In this document: piece after piece, positions 9,948-19,425 of the stretch
Numbering within the stretch: the stretch's first letter is position 1
How the letters are laid out: each line of letters opens with the position of its first letter
Program-made: the position numbers and the translations under genes
The notes under the pieces: generated by a model
Database searches by the model: none
What the model was told of the DNA's origin: nothing
Seen by the model: the letters and a program-made list of their open reading frames with translations, nothing else
Assembly (NCBI RefSeq): GCF_024347295.1
Contig: NZ_AP025458.1
Span: 2,604,001 to 2,668,000, forward strand
DNA: 64,000 nt
Reading direction: 5' to 3'
Source: Vibrio artabrorum
Lineage (GTDB): Bacteria; Pseudomonadota; Gammaproteobacteria; Enterobacterales; Vibrionaceae

Positions 9948-10898
9948 ATGATCAAACTTGGCATCGTAATGGATCCAATTTCATCCATTAACATCAAAAA
10001 AGACTCTAGCTTTGCCATGATGCTTGAAGCTCAGCGTCGTGGTTACGAAATCCATTACATGGAAATGGATGATCTACATTTAGATCAAGGCGTAGCCATT
10101 GCTGACACTAAGGTGGTAGAACTCAAAGAAGATCCAAACGGTTGGTACGAATTTAAGTCAGAGCAAACTATTGCACTATCAGATTTAGATGCGGTACTGA
10201 TGCGTAAAGATCCTCCGTTTGATACAGAGTACATCTACGCAACTTACATTCTTGAGCGCGCTGAGGAAAACGGTGCACTGATCGTCAACAAACCGCAAAG
10301 CCTGCGCGACTGTAACGAAAAACTGTTCACTGCTTGGTTCCCAGAACTGACCCCAACGACCATCGTGACTCGTAAAGCAGAAAAGATTAAAGAATTCCGC
10401 GAGAAGCATGGGGACGTGATTCTAAAACCCCTTGATGGCATGGGTGGCGCGTCTATCTTCCGCGTGAAGGAAGGCGATCCAAACGTATCGGTGATCATTG
10501 AAACCTTGACCAACCACGGTCAGAACTACGCAATGGCACAAACCTTTGTTCCAGACATCAGCAATGGTGATAAGCGTATTCTTGTGGTTGACGGTGAGCC
10601 AATGCCTTACTGTCTCGCTCGTATCCCAGCAAAAGGGGAAACTCGAGGTAACCTTGCCGCTGGCGGTACCGGTGAAGCTCGTCCGCTAAGTGACACCGAT
10701 TGGGCTATCGCAAGAGCCGTGGCTCCTGCACTAAAAGAGAAAGGCTTAATCTTTGTAGGCCTGGATGTTATTGGCGACAAGCTGACAGAAATTAACGTGA
10801 CTAGCCCTACTTGTATCCGTGAAATTGAAGCCGCTTTTGATATTTCAATTACGGGTAAATTAATGGATGCAATCGAGCGTCGCGTTAACACTAAATAG
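9948..10898 (+). CDS. gshB: Glutathione synthetase
   Basis: Joins gamma-glutamylcysteine and glycine with ATP, the last step of glutathione synthesis, in the cytosol. The 316 residues match the proteobacterial enzyme. It has an N-terminal substrate domain, then an ATP-grasp fold with ILKPLDGMGGASIF near 160, the loop IPAKGETRGNLAAGG near 225 and the metal ligand region INVTSPTCIREIE near 283. A GGAG site precedes the ATG. It is co-transcribed with rsmE and ends at a strong terminator. Confidence 0.97.
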   Translation: MIKLGIVMDPISSINIKKDSSFAMMLEAQRRGYEIHYMEMDDLHLDQGVAIADTKVVELKEDPNGWYEFKSEQTIALSDLDAVLMRKDPPFDTEYIYATYILERAEENGALIVNKPQSLRDCNEKLFTAWFPELTPTTIVTRKAEKIKEFREKHGDVILKPLDGMGGASIFRVKEGDPNVSVIIETLTNHGQNYAMAQTFVPDISNGDKRILVVDGEPMPYCLARIPAKGETRGNLAAGGTGEARPLSDTDWAIARAVAPALKEKGLIFVGLDVIGDKLTEINVTSPTCIREIEAAFDISITGKLMDAIERRVNTK

Positions 10899-10958
10899 CC
10901 TAAACTAAAGAAAGCCTTTGCTATTGCAAGCACAGACGTCATTAGGCACAGAATTGAT

Positions 10959-10983
10959 GAGCGGCTCTACGCCGCTCTTTTTC
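10959..10983 (+). terminator. Terminator after gshB
   Basis: GAGCGGC and GCCGCTC pair around a five-base loop followed by five T residues. Confidence 0.9.
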
Positions 10984-11014
10984 CTTTACTGGGAACACAC
11001 TGGCAGGAGGCTCT

Positions 11015-11578
11015 ATGAATTTAACGAACCACTTTCTGGTCGCTATGCCCGGAATGAAAGACCCTTACTTTCAAAATTCGGTGATCTACCTTTGTGAACA
11101 CAACGATGAAGGTGCGATGGGCTTAATGATCAACGCCCCTATCGACGTCACTGTTGGTAGCATGCTTAAACAAGTTGAGGTTGATTCTGAGCAACCGAAA
11201 TCCAATCAAGCAAGTCTTGAGAAACCGGTATTGAATGGTGGACCAGTCGCAGAAGACCGTGGGTTTATTTTGCACAAACCTAAAGGCAACTACCAATCCA
11301 GCATCAAGATGACTGATCAAATCTCGGTAACCACCTCAAAAGATATCTTGATGGTGTTAGGGACAGAAGATGAGCCGATGAATTATTTAGTCGCACTCGG
11401 TTATGCAGGATGGGAACCGGGACAACTGGAAACCGAACTGACCGAAAACTCATGGCTAACCGTTGAAGCCGATCCAAAGGTCATCTTCGATACGCCTATT
11501 TCTGAACGCTGGAAAGTCGCCGTGCAGATGCTAGGTATTAATGCGGCTCAGCTTTCAGCAGACGCTGGTCACGCCTAG
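11015..11578 (+). CDS. yqgE: YqgE/AlgH family protein (UPF0301)
   Basis: 187 residues, matching the family length. Hallmarks are [24 protein letters not shown] at the N-terminus (residues 6-30), [15 protein letters not shown] near 73 and [13 protein letters not shown] near 125. The family is widespread and cytosolic, with no proven biochemical activity. It was named AlgH in Pseudomonas for an effect on alginate. It lies 60 bases upstream of ruvX, an order conserved across gammaproteobacteria, so the two are probably co-transcribed. AGGAGG seven bases before the ATG supports the start. Confidence 0.93.
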   Translation: MNLTNHFLVAMPGMKDPYFQNSVIYLCEHNDEGAMGLMINAPIDVTVGSMLKQVEVDSEQPKSNQASLEKPVLNGGPVAEDRGFILHKPKGNYQSSIKMTDQISVTTSKDILMVLGTEDEPMNYLVALGYAGWEPGQLETELTENSWLTVEADPKVIFDTPISERWKVAVQMLGINAAQLSADAGHA

Positions 11579-11638
11579 CTCAAATCGGCTAAATAAAATA
11601 AACAGACACTCTCAAACACAGATAAATTTGGAATCCCC

Positions 11639-12061
11639 ATGTCACGAACAATTATGGCATTTGACTACGGTACAAAAAGTATCGGCAGTGCGATAGGACA
11701 AGAAGTCACAGGCACCGCAAGCCCTCTCAAAGCTTTTAAAGCCAAAGATGGTATCCCAAACTGGGACGATATCGAAAAGCAGATTAAGGAGTGGCTGCCT
11801 AACCTAATTGTGGTTGGTCTTCCGACCGATCTTCATGGTAAAGATCTAGCTGCGATCACACCAAGGGCGAAAAAGTTCGCCAACCGTCTAAAAGGACGCT
11901 TTGGTATTGATGTGGAACTGCATGATGAAAGACTTTCTACGACAGAAGCAAGAGCCGATCTTTTTGAAATGGGCGGTTATAAAGCGCTAAGTAAAGGTAA
12001 TGTCGATAATCAATCCGCCGTTGTTATTCTAGAGAGCTGGTTTGAAGCACAATATTCTTAA
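11639..12061 (+). CDS. ruvX: RuvX/YqgF: putative pre-16S rRNA nuclease
   Basis: 140 residues with an RNase H-like fold. The first strand [11 protein letters not shown] (residues 8-18) carries an acidic metal ligand; [11 protein letters not shown] is near 57 and the C-terminal [10 protein letters not shown] is near 99. The E. coli homologue YqgF matures the 5' end of 16S rRNA and was long annotated as a Holliday-junction resolvase. It follows yqgE, as usual. Confidence 0.94.
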   Translation: MSRTIMAFDYGTKSIGSAIGQEVTGTASPLKAFKAKDGIPNWDDIEKQIKEWLPNLIVVGLPTDLHGKDLAAITPRAKKFANRLKGRFGIDVELHDERLSTTEARADLFEMGGYKALSKGNVDNQSAVVILESWFEAQYS

Positions 12062-12159
12062 TGAGAATTAAGTGAGCGAAATTTAAGCTAACTTGTGATC
12101 CCACTCGAATTTCACATCGTAATGTCGGTGCAATTCAAAATCAGAATGTGGGAGTTCAC

Positions 12160-12321
12160 ATGAAAATTTTTCTAGCCATCTTCGCCGCTCTAGCATTATC
12201 AGCATGCAGCTCAATGGGTGGTGGATCTGCCGGTTATACTGGCGAACAATATCCGACTAAAATCAAATTAGAAAAAGAACGTGGTTACTCAAGTGACAAC
12301 AACCGTTTCGGTATGTACTGA
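12160..12321 (+). CDS. Small lipoprotein, 53 residues, unknown function
   Basis: The product starts MKIFLAIFAALALSACSSMG: a short hydrophobic signal and a lipobox LSAC with the acylated cysteine at residue 16. Only about 38 mature residues remain, rich in Gly, Ser, Lys and Tyr. Serine at +2 after the cysteine predicts outer-membrane sorting. GGGAG lies a few bases before the ATG and a terminator follows directly, so this looks like a real monocistronic gene. I do not recognise a named family. Confidence 0.8.
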   Translation: MKIFLAIFAALALSACSSMGGGSAGYTGEQYPTKIKLEKERGYSSDNNRFGMY

Positions 12322-12340
12322 GCGTCACTTTGAATGAACG

Positions 12341-12366
12341 AAAACCCGCCTAGATGCGGGTTTTTA
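12341..12366. terminator. Terminator between lipoprotein gene and pilU
   Basis: AAAACCCGC and GCGGGTTTTT pair around six bases. A tracts on one side and T tracts on the other let it work in both directions between two convergent genes. Confidence 0.85.
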
Positions 12367-12386
12367 TTGGTACCAATAAAGTACTT

Positions 12387-13496
12387 CTAATCCATATCAA
12401 TCTTAACGTCTGCCAATGGTCCCGTTCCATAATCTATATCACCACATCGAGTTTTTAGCATTAAGCGTAAGTCATTAGCAGAATCGGCACCATGAAATGC
12501 ATCTTCTTCGCTGATCTTGCCTGCAACCACTAAATGATACAAAGCTTGATCAAAGGTTTGCATACCAATTTCCTTCGATTTCGCCATGGTTGCTTTTAGC
12601 TCATGGAGATCGCCACGACGAATCAAGTCAGACACTCGTGGGCTATTCAACAGAATTTCAAATACACCATGGCGCCCGCTGCCATTCTTATCGCGAATGA
12701 GTTGCTGAGCCACGACACCACGTAAATTCATCGACAGATCAAACAAGAACTGCTCTTTTTGCTCTTTCGGCACCAAGTGAAGAATACGTTCTAACGCTTG
12801 GTTGGCATTATTGGCGTGCAGCGTTGCAATACACAAGTGACCCGTTTCAGCAAAGGTCATCGCATACTCCATCGTTTCGCGGCTACGGATTTCGCCAATC
12901 AAGATCATATCTGGTGCTTGGCGTAATGAATTCTTAAGCGCAATTTCATAACTATCAGTGTCGAGCCCGACCTCACGCTGAGTCACAATGCACTTCTTGT
13001 GCTCGTGGACGAACTCAATTGGGTCTTCAACGGTCAATATGTGCCCTGAGCGGTTAGCGTTACGATAACCTGTCATCGCAGCCATTGAGGTTGATTTACC
13101 AGAACCTGTTGCCCCAACCACCAGCACCAGTCCACGCTTCGCAATAGAAAGATCTTGTAGTACATCTGGAAGCTTTAACTGTTCAAACGTTGGGATATCG
13201 GTCTCGATGCGTCGAATAACCGCGCCTGGAAGCTCTCGTTGAAAGAATGCACTAACACGAAAGCGACCAAAGTCCCGCACAATGGCATAGTTCGCCTCAC
13301 GCGTTTTTTTATATTCATGACGCTTCTCTTGATCCATCATCATATCAAGTAGCCGAGTAACCTGAGTGACATTCAGCTTCTCTCCTTGAGGCCGTAATTC
13401 ACCATCTACACGAAACAGGAGCGGTGCATCAACGGTGATATAAAGATCCGACGCTTTTTGAGACAGCATTCCCTCAAGGATTTGATTCAATTCCAT
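12387..13496 (-). CDS. pilU: Type IV pilus accessory retraction ATPase PilU
   Basis: PilT-like hexameric ATPase that assists PilT in retracting type IV pili at the inner-membrane base of the machine. In Vibrio cholerae PilU needs PilT and adds force for DNA uptake and surface motility (known). The 369 residues include the Walker A GATGSGKST near 128, the Asp box, the Walker B region ILIGEIRSRE near 195 and the His box TGHLCIATLHANNA near 217. The inner ATG (MELNQI) follows AAGGTG at good distance and replaces the GTG three codons upstream. Only five bases separate the pilT stop from the GTG, so pilTU is an operon. Confidence 0.95.
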   Translation of the reverse strand: MELNQILEGMLSQKASDLYITVDAPLLFRVDGELRPQGEKLNVTQVTRLLDMMMDQEKRHEYKKTREANYAIVRDFGRFRVSAFFQRELPGAVIRRIETDIPTFEQLKLPDVLQDLSIAKRGLVLVVGATGSGKSTSMAAMTGYRNANRSGHILTVEDPIEFVHEHKKCIVTQREVGLDTDSYEIALKNSLRQAPDMILIGEIRSRETMEYAMTFAETGHLCIATLHANNANQALERILHLVPKEQKEQFLFDLSMNLRGVVAQQLIRDKNGSGRHGVFEILLNSPRVSDLIRRGDLHELKATMAKSKEIGMQTFDQALYHLVVAGKISEEDAFHGADSANDLRLMLKTRCGDIDYGTGPLADVKIDMD

Positions 13497-13510
13497 TTTG
13501 CTCACCTTGA

Positions 13511-14548
13511 TTAAAACATGGAGGATTCAATTTCGATCTTTTTCTCGACTTCCTCTGGATCAACCAAGCCTTGCGCCATCAGTTGTTTCGCATTTTGCTC
13601 CATGGTTTGCATACCATGAGCTGCGCCCGTTTGAATGATCGAGTACATCTGTGCAACTTTATCTTCACGGATCAAGTTTCTGATCGCAGGTGTCGCCATC
13701 ATGATTTCATGGCAAGCTACACGGCCACCACCGACACGCTTTAACAGCTTCTGAGCAATCACTGAGCGCAATGATTCAGACAGCATGGAACGAACCATAC
13801 CTTTATCGCTACCCGGAAATACATCGATAATACGATCTATGGTTTTTGCCGCAGAACTGGTGTGTAGAGTTCCGAAAACTAAATGCCCTGTTTCAGCAGC
13901 GGTTAGCGCTAAGCTAATGGTTTCTTGATCACGAAGCTCCCCCACAAGGATCACATCAGGATCTTCACGCAGAGCACTGCGCAACGCCGCTTTAAAGCTG
14001 TGTGTATCACGGTGTACTTCTCGTTGGTTAATGAGACATTTATTGTTGGTGTGAACAAATTCAATCGGATCTTCGATCGTTAATATGTGCTTATTATGAT
14101 GACGGTTTACATAATCGACCATCGCTGCCAGTGTTGTTGATTTACCCGAACCTGTTGGCCCAGTGACGAGCACTAAGCCTTTTTCGTAGTTAGCAATTTT
14201 TTCAAATATTTCAGGTGTGCCTAACTGCTCTAAAGTTGGAATTTCCACTGGGATGGTTCGAAAAACAGCCGAGCAACCACGAGATTGATGAAAAGCATTC
14301 ACACGAAAACGACCAACGTTGGGCAATTCAAAAGAGAAGTCGACTTCCAGCTTCTCTTCAAACTCACCACGCTGTAGATCGTCCATAATATCAAACACCA
14401 AACGATGCACATCTGCATGACTCAAAGCTGGGATTCCAAGCTTCCTTACTTCACCATCTATACGTACCATTGGAGATACACCCGCAGAAAGATGTAGATC
14501 TGACGCGTTATGCTTTACACTAAAATCTAGTAACTCAGTGATATCCAT
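13511..14548 (-). CDS. pilT: Type IV pilus retraction ATPase PilT
   Basis: Hexameric motor that depolymerises type IV pili, driving twitching and DNA uptake. The 345 residues match PilT. It has an N-terminal PAS-like domain (1-100), Walker A GPTGSGKST near 130, Walker B VILVGELRD near 196, the His box TGHLVFGTLHTSSA near 218 and the retraction-specific AIRNLI motif near 287. AAGGGAAA precedes the ATG. The start lies only 26 bases from that of the divergent yggS, so the two promoters must overlap each other's leader or gene. Confidence 0.97.
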   Translation of the reverse strand: MDITELLDFSVKHNASDLHLSAGVSPMVRIDGEVRKLGIPALSHADVHRLVFDIMDDLQRGEFEEKLEVDFSFELPNVGRFRVNAFHQSRGCSAVFRTIPVEIPTLEQLGTPEIFEKIANYEKGLVLVTGPTGSGKSTTLAAMVDYVNRHHNKHILTIEDPIEFVHTNNKCLINQREVHRDTHSFKAALRSALREDPDVILVGELRDQETISLALTAAETGHLVFGTLHTSSAAKTIDRIIDVFPGSDKGMVRSMLSESLRSVIAQKLLKRVGGGRVACHEIMMATPAIRNLIREDKVAQMYSIIQTGAAHGMQTMEQNAKQLMAQGLVDPEEVEKKIEIESSMF

Positions 14549-14574
14549 TTATTTTCCCTTAAGTAAAGTCAGCT

Positions 14575-15279
14575 ATGAGTAGTATTCAACAAAATATCGA
14601 ACAAATCACCTCACAGATTCGTAGTGCTGAGCAAAAGTGCGGACGATCTCCAGAGTCCGTGCAACTTTTAGCCGTCAGCAAAACGAAACCTATTGATGTG
14701 ATTCTAGAAGCGGCACTCGGAGGCCAAGTTGCCTTTGGTGAAAACTATGTTCAAGAAGGTGTCGATAAAGTAAAACACTTTTCAGAACAACATTCTAACC
14801 TAAATTTGGAGTGGCATTTTATTGGTCCAATTCAATCCAATAAAACCCGCCCAATTGCGGAAAGCTTCCAATGGGTACATTCTGTCGACCGCGATAAAAT
14901 TGCCCAAAGGCTCAATGATCAACGCCCAAGCGGACTTCCGCCTCTACAAGTCTTAATTCAAGTCAATACCAGCGGCGAAAAATCGAAGTCCGGAACATCT
15001 GAAGAGACAGTTTTTGCGCTCGCAGAGTTGATTTCGTCGCTTCCAAACCTCACTTTAAGAGGGTTGATGTCGATTCCAGCAAATGTCTCTGACTATCAAT
15101 CACAACTTAATGCATTTTCTCAACTGGCCGAGCTTCAACAAAAGCTTGCTGCGAAATATTCAAACATTGATACCCTTTCGATGGGCATGAGTGGCGATAT
15201 GGATGCTGCCGTTGAGGCTGGTAGCACCATGGTTCGTATTGGTACAGCTATCTTTGGTGCTCGAGATTACGTGAAATAG
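14575..15279 (+). CDS. yggS: Pyridoxal phosphate homeostasis protein (YggS/PLPBP)
   Basis: Binds PLP and keeps free PLP and related amino-acid metabolism in balance; it has no known enzymatic activity. The 234 residues form one TIM barrel. The PLP lysine lies in LLAVSKTKP near residue 36; GENYVQEG is near 58, HFIGPIQSNKTR near 84 and the phosphate-binding MGMSGDMDAAVEAGSTMVRIG near 202-222. Downstream proC, yggT and yggU keep the usual gammaproteobacterial order. Confidence 0.95.
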   Translation: MSSIQQNIEQITSQIRSAEQKCGRSPESVQLLAVSKTKPIDVILEAALGGQVAFGENYVQEGVDKVKHFSEQHSNLNLEWHFIGPIQSNKTRPIAESFQWVHSVDRDKIAQRLNDQRPSGLPPLQVLIQVNTSGEKSKSGTSEETVFALAELISSLPNLTLRGLMSIPANVSDYQSQLNAFSQLAELQQKLAAKYSNIDTLSMGMSGDMDAAVEAGSTMVRIGTAIFGARDYVK

Positions 15280-15360
15280 TGACAACAAGTCGCGACGAAA
15301 ACGATAAGTATTGATATCGCTTCGCTTTGACCGCGCAGCGACACGCTCAGGATTGTATAT

Positions 15361-16179
15361 ATGGAACATAAGAACATCGCCTTTATTGGGGCGGGAAACA
15401 TGGTTCGCTCAATTGTAGCGGGCTTAGTGGCGAGTGGTTATCCAGCGCAAAAGATTACAGCAACAGCGCCCTCAGACATTAGAAGGCTGCCGTTAGAACA
15501 AAAGTATGGCATCAATACCACCAGCGATAATATTGCCGCAGCACAACAAGCAGACGTTGTTGTACTGTCAGTGAAGCCACAAATGATGGCTGATGTATGT
15601 AAACCCTTACAAGATATCGACTTCAGCAACAAACTGGTTATCTCGATTGCTGCGGGTATTAATGCGAAACGACTCAATGAGATGTTAAACTGCCAGCTGA
15701 ACCTTGTTCGTGTCATGCCAAACACACCATCATTGCTTGGTAAAGGGATGAGCGGTCTATATGCCGATGCAACCGTTAGCCAAGGTGATAAAGAGTTCGC
15801 TTCTCAGCTGATGCAAGCCGTAGGTGAAGTCAGCTGGGTTAAGCAAGAGTCTGGAATCAACAACATCATTGCGGCGGCGGGCAGTGCTCCGGCTTACTTC
15901 TTCCTGTTTATGGAAGCGATGCAAGCTGAAGCAATCAAGCAAGGCTTTGACCAACCAACCGCTCGTAAATTAGTGCAGCAATCTGCATTGGGTGCGGCAG
16001 AGATGGTCGTAGCAAACCCAGAGACTGAATTATCAACACTGCGTGAGCAAGTGACTTCAAAAGGCGGCACCACCGCGGAGGCACTGCGCACGTTTAACGA
16101 GCATCAACTCTCAGATATCGTAGCAAAAGCCATGCAAGCGGCTGTTGCTCGCGCTGAAGAGATGGAAAAACTGTTTTAA
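15361..16179 (+). CDS. proC: Pyrroline-5-carboxylate reductase
   Basis: Reduces pyrroline-5-carboxylate to proline with NAD(P)H, the last step of proline synthesis. The 272 residues match ProC. The Rossmann motif IGAGNM lies at 8-14, the dimer domain begins near 165, and the family signature region VTSKGGTTAEAL is near 232. It sits 81 bases after yggS, whose PLP-balancing role is genetically linked to proC in many bacteria. No terminator is visible before yggT, so read-through is likely. Confidence 0.96.
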   Translation: MEHKNIAFIGAGNMVRSIVAGLVASGYPAQKITATAPSDIRRLPLEQKYGINTTSDNIAAAQQADVVVLSVKPQMMADVCKPLQDIDFSNKLVISIAAGINAKRLNEMLNCQLNLVRVMPNTPSLLGKGMSGLYADATVSQGDKEFASQLMQAVGEVSWVKQESGINNIIAAAGSAPAYFFLFMEAMQAEAIKQGFDQPTARKLVQQSALGAAEMVVANPETELSTLREQVTSKGGTTAEALRTFNEHQLSDIVAKAMQAAVARAEEMEKLF

Positions 16180-16254
16180 TACTCATTACTGTACAAAGCA
16201 TTTTGTCGCTTGAGTTATACCTAAGTGGCAAGTCAATCCGAAAAAGGAAACAAT

Positions 16255-16812
16255 ATGAACTCGATGAGCTTTTTGATCTCGACCGTTTTTGATCTCTACA
16301 TCATGGTTGTGATCTTGCGTATCTGGCTACAAGCATCACGTGCTGATTTCTACAACCCATTCTCACAATTTATCGTTAAAGCGACACAACCGGTTGTTGC
16401 CCCACTACGCCGAGTTATTCCATCAATCGGCAGCCTCGACCTTGCAACGGTTGTATTCGCTTATGTACTGTGTGTACTGAAGTTCGTCGCTCTAAACCTG
16501 ATTATCTCTGGCGGGGCTGCAGTATTTGATATCAGCTTCCTGATCTTTGGCGCACTGTCTCTAGTTAAAGCCGCGGGAGGGTTAATCTTCTGGGTTCTAC
16601 TTATCCGTGCAATCCTAAGCTGGGTAAGCCAAGGCCGTAGCCCTGTTGAATACGTATTTCATCAGTTGACTGAACCAATGTTAATGCCGATTCGTCGTAT
16701 CCTACCGGACATGGGTGGTTTCGACTTAAGCGTATTGGTTCTGTTCATTGTTCTACAGTTCGCCAACTTTTTAATGGGCGACATGGTTGGTCCTATTTGG
16801 TATCAACTATAA
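16255..16812 (+). CDS. yggT: YggT family membrane protein
   Basis: 185 residues with two YggT repeats, each a hydrophobic pair around a motif of the type FxxPF/RRxIP. The first has FYNPFSQFIVKATQPVVAPLRRVIP near 28-55; the second has EYVFHQLTEPMLMPIRRILP near 126-145. It is an inner-membrane protein. The family has been linked to osmotic shock tolerance and resembles plant YLMG proteins; its biochemistry is unknown. AAAGGA seven bases before this ATG favours it over the GTG ten codons upstream. Confidence 0.92.
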   Translation: MNSMSFLISTVFDLYIMVVILRIWLQASRADFYNPFSQFIVKATQPVVAPLRRVIPSIGSLDLATVVFAYVLCVLKFVALNLIISGGAAVFDISFLIFGALSLVKAAGGLIFWVLLIRAILSWVSQGRSPVEYVFHQLTEPMLMPIRRILPDMGGFDLSVLVLFIVLQFANFLMGDMVGPIWYQL

Positions 16813-16841
16813 TTTAAGTACGAACCTCAGGTACTTTGACG

Positions 16842-17132
16842 ATGCCAAAAGCGGTTTGGGCCGAGGAGGACGATATTCTTCTTAGGCTCTATATTCAACC
16901 CAAAGCAAGCCGCGATAAAATCGTCGGCTTGCACGGTGAGGAACTGAAAATTGCCATTACCGCTCCGCCGGTTGATGGCAAAGCCAATGCCCATTTAGCG
17001 AAATATCTTGCCAAGCAATTTAAGGTCGCTAAAGGACAAATTAAGATAGAAAAGGGAGAACTCGGTAGGCACAAGCAAGTTCGAATATGCTCGCCAAGCC
17101 AAATCCCAACTGAAGTCAAAGCCATCCTATGA
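16842..17132 (+). CDS. yggU: DUF167 family protein YggU
   Basis: 96 residues. The family motif region [16 protein letters not shown] lies at 12-28, followed by [14 protein letters not shown] near 42 and [12 protein letters not shown] near 73. It is a small cytosolic alpha/beta protein of unknown activity. It lies 29 bases after yggT in a conserved cluster. A TTG two codons upstream is better spaced from an AGG and could be the true start. Confidence 0.92.
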   Translation: MPKAVWAEEDDILLRLYIQPKASRDKIVGLHGEELKIAITAPPVDGKANAHLAKYLAKQFKVAKGQIKIEKGELGRHKQVRICSPSQIPTEVKAIL

Positions 17133-17160
17133 TGGCTTTTTGCTATTTATTGGAGTCATT

Positions 17161-17592
17161 ATGCGTTTATGGATAACAGCACTACTTACTGCTCTTGTTG
17201 CCTTACCCAGCTGGGCTGGGCAGTTTAAGAATATCAAGGATGTCGAGGTTCACTACTCAGCTTTCAATTCCACGTTTCTAACGGCACAAGTCGCTAAGCA
17301 ATACAAACTGAAACGAAATGGTTACTCAGCCATTCTCAACATCAGCGTGTTAGACAAAGCATCCCTAGGCAAGCCGGCGACAACGGCTAAAATTACCGGA
17401 ACAGCAAAGAACCTCGTGGGAAACACCCGTACTTTGAAGTTTCGTGAAATAAAGGAAGGCGATGCCATTTATTACCTAGCAGAGTTCCCTATCACTCACG
17501 AAGAAAACATCACCTTTAACATTGAAGTTAACGCAGGCTTGAAAGGCACAGGCCCACTGCGCTTCACACAAAAATTTTATATAGAAGAGTAA
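17161..17592 (+). CDS. DUF4426 exported protein
   Basis: 143 residues. Residues 1 to about 18 form a signal peptide with cleavage likely after SWA, so the mature protein is probably periplasmic. The rest is predicted beta-rich, with the family-like phrase VHYSAFNSTFLTAQVAKQY near 30-48 and RTLKFREIKEGDAIYYLAEF near 91-110. Its function is unknown. TGGAG before MRLWITAL supports this start over an ATG seven codons upstream. It lies between yggU and rdgB, where such genes are common in Vibrionaceae and Pseudomonadaceae. Confidence 0.85.
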   Translation: MRLWITALLTALVALPSWAGQFKNIKDVEVHYSAFNSTFLTAQVAKQYKLKRNGYSAILNISVLDKASLGKPATTAKITGTAKNLVGNTRTLKFREIKEGDAIYYLAEFPITHEENITFNIEVNAGLKGTGPLRFTQKFYIEE

Positions 17593-17638
17593 GATCCTCT
17601 TACTTTCCTATTCACTCACTTATTAGAGTCACATTTCC

Positions 17639-18238
17639 ATGAATAAGATTGTTTTAGCAACAGGTAACCAAGGTAAAGTTCGCGAGATGGCAGATATTCT
17701 GTCTGAGTTTGGTTTCGACGTTGTCGCGCAAAGTGAATTTAACGTTTCAGAAGTCGCTGAAACGGGCACAACGTTCATTGAAAACGCCATCATCAAAGCT
17801 CGCCACGCCGCGAAAGAGACCGGCCTCCCTGCCATTGCGGACGACTCTGGTTTAGAAGTCGATTTCCTTAATGGTGCACCTGGCATTTACTCAGCGCGTT
17901 ACTCTGGTGAAGGGGCGACCGATAAGCAGAACATCGAAAAACTATTAGATGCGATGCAAGGTGTCGACGTTGAAAAGCGTACTGCACGTTTCCACTGTGT
18001 GTTGGTGCTAATGCGTCACGAGAATGATCCAACCCCTCTAGTGTGTCACGGTAAATGGGAAGGTCGCATCCTTACTGAAGAACACGGTGAGAATGGCTTT
18101 GGCTACGATCCTATCTTCTTTGTTCCAGAAGATAATTGCGCATCCGCTGAGCTTGAATCGTCACGTAAGAAGCAACTATCACACCGTGGCAAAGCGCTTG
18201 CGTCACTGTTCAAAGCCCTCAAGGAGCAAGCTCTGTAA
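17639..18238 (+). CDS. rdgB: dITP/XTP pyrophosphatase (Ham1 family)
   Basis: House-cleaning enzyme that hydrolyses dITP, dXTP and XTP to monophosphates, keeping deaminated purines out of DNA. The 199 residues match the family. [11 protein letters not shown] (residues 6-17) binds the triphosphate, [20 protein letters not shown] (66-85) carries the metal-binding and general-base acidic residues, and SHRGKAL is near 181. The stop codon shares one base with the hemW start (TAATG), so the two are translationally coupled. Confidence 0.97.
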   Translation: MNKIVLATGNQGKVREMADILSEFGFDVVAQSEFNVSEVAETGTTFIENAIIKARHAAKETGLPAIADDSGLEVDFLNGAPGIYSARYSGEGATDKQNIEKLLDAMQGVDVEKRTARFHCVLVLMRHENDPTPLVCHGKWEGRILTEEHGENGFGYDPIFFVPEDNCASAELESSRKKQLSHRGKALASLFKALKEQAL

Positions 18239-19425
18239 TGCACAATGCAGCGCTAATACCACCAGCACTTAGCCTTTATGTGCACATCCCATGGTGTGTA
18301 CAAAAGTGCCCGTATTGTGATTTCAACTCGCACGCACTGAAAGTCGAGATCCCAGAAAAAGAGTACATCGATGCGCTGCTTGAGGATCTCAATACTGACA
18401 TCGAAAAATATCAACTCAATGATACGCCTCGCCCATTGCATTCAATCTTTATTGGCGGCGGCACACCGAGTCTATTTTCTCCTGAAGGAATTGGTCGATT
18501 GCTGCAAGGCATTGAACAACGTATCCCGTTCAAACCTGAAATAGAAATCACCATGGAAGCCAACCCGGGGACCATCGAAGCAGAGCGCTTTGCCGGTTAC
18601 CAAAAGGCAGGGGTAAGTCGAATCTCGGTGGGCGTGCAAAGCTTTGAGCAAGAGAAACTGGAAAGACTTGGCCGTATTCATGGTCAAGATGAAGCGGTCA
18701 ATGCTGCTCATTTAGCACATAAGATCGGATTAAATAGCTTCAACCTAGACTTAATGCACGGCTTACCCGATCAGAGTATTGATCAAGCGTTGGCTGATTT
18801 AGACAAAGCGATCGAGCTCGCTCCTCCGCATTTATCTTGGTATCAGCTAACAATAGAACCTAACACCATGTTCTATTACAAAACGCCAACCCTGCCTGAT
18901 GATGATGACCTTTGGGATATCTTCGACCTAGGCCATAAGAAGCTCGCTGACGCGGGTTATGTGCAGTACGAAATTTCAGGCTACAGTAAGCCGGGATATC
19001 AGTGCCAACATAACCTCAACTATTGGCGCTTTGGTGACTACTTAGGTATCGGCTGTGGCTCTCATGGCAAGCTGAGTTTTGCAGATGGACGCATTGTTCG
19101 CACCACTAAAGTTAAGCACCCGAGAGGCTACCTAGCGGCGTACCAGAACATGGTAAAGCCTTATCTATCCGATGAATTTGAAGTGCCGAATGAAGACCGC
19201 CCTTTTGAGTTCTTCATGAACCGCTTTAGGTTAATGGAAGCGTGTCCAAAGCAAGATTTCATCGATACGACTGGGCTTGATTTTGACTCGATTCAAGAAA
19301 CGATTGAATGGGCAAAAGAGCTAGGCTACTTGAATGAAACCGACAGTCATTGGCAGATCACTGAAAAAGGAAAACTGTTCCTCAACGATTTGCTGGAAGC
19401 CTTTATGGCAGAAGAAGACGAATAG
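18238..19425 (+). CDS. hemW: Heme chaperone HemW (radical SAM)
   Basis: Radical SAM protein related to oxygen-independent coproporphyrinogen oxidase; HemW proteins bind heme and insert it into targets rather than oxidising coproporphyrinogen (known). The cluster motif is CVQKCPYCDF at residues 20-29, with HIPWC just before it. GGGTPSLF lies near 79 and the SAM-site MEANPGT near 106. The length of 395 and the end with a C-terminal HemN-like domain fit HemW. It is coupled to rdgB. The heptamer repeat begins on the base right after the stop codon. Confidence 0.94.
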   Translation: MHNAALIPPALSLYVHIPWCVQKCPYCDFNSHALKVEIPEKEYIDALLEDLNTDIEKYQLNDTPRPLHSIFIGGGTPSLFSPEGIGRLLQGIEQRIPFKPEIEITMEANPGTIEAERFAGYQKAGVSRISVGVQSFEQEKLERLGRIHGQDEAVNAAHLAHKIGLNSFNLDLMHGLPDQSIDQALADLDKAIELAPPHLSWYQLTIEPNTMFYYKTPTLPDDDDLWDIFDLGHKKLADAGYVQYEISGYSKPGYQCQHNLNYWRFGDYLGIGCGSHGKLSFADGRIVRTTKVKHPRGYLAAYQNMVKPYLSDEFEVPNEDRPFEFFMNRFRLMEACPKQDFIDTTGLDFDSIQETIEWAKELGYLNETDSHWQITEKGKLFLNDLLEAFMAEEDE

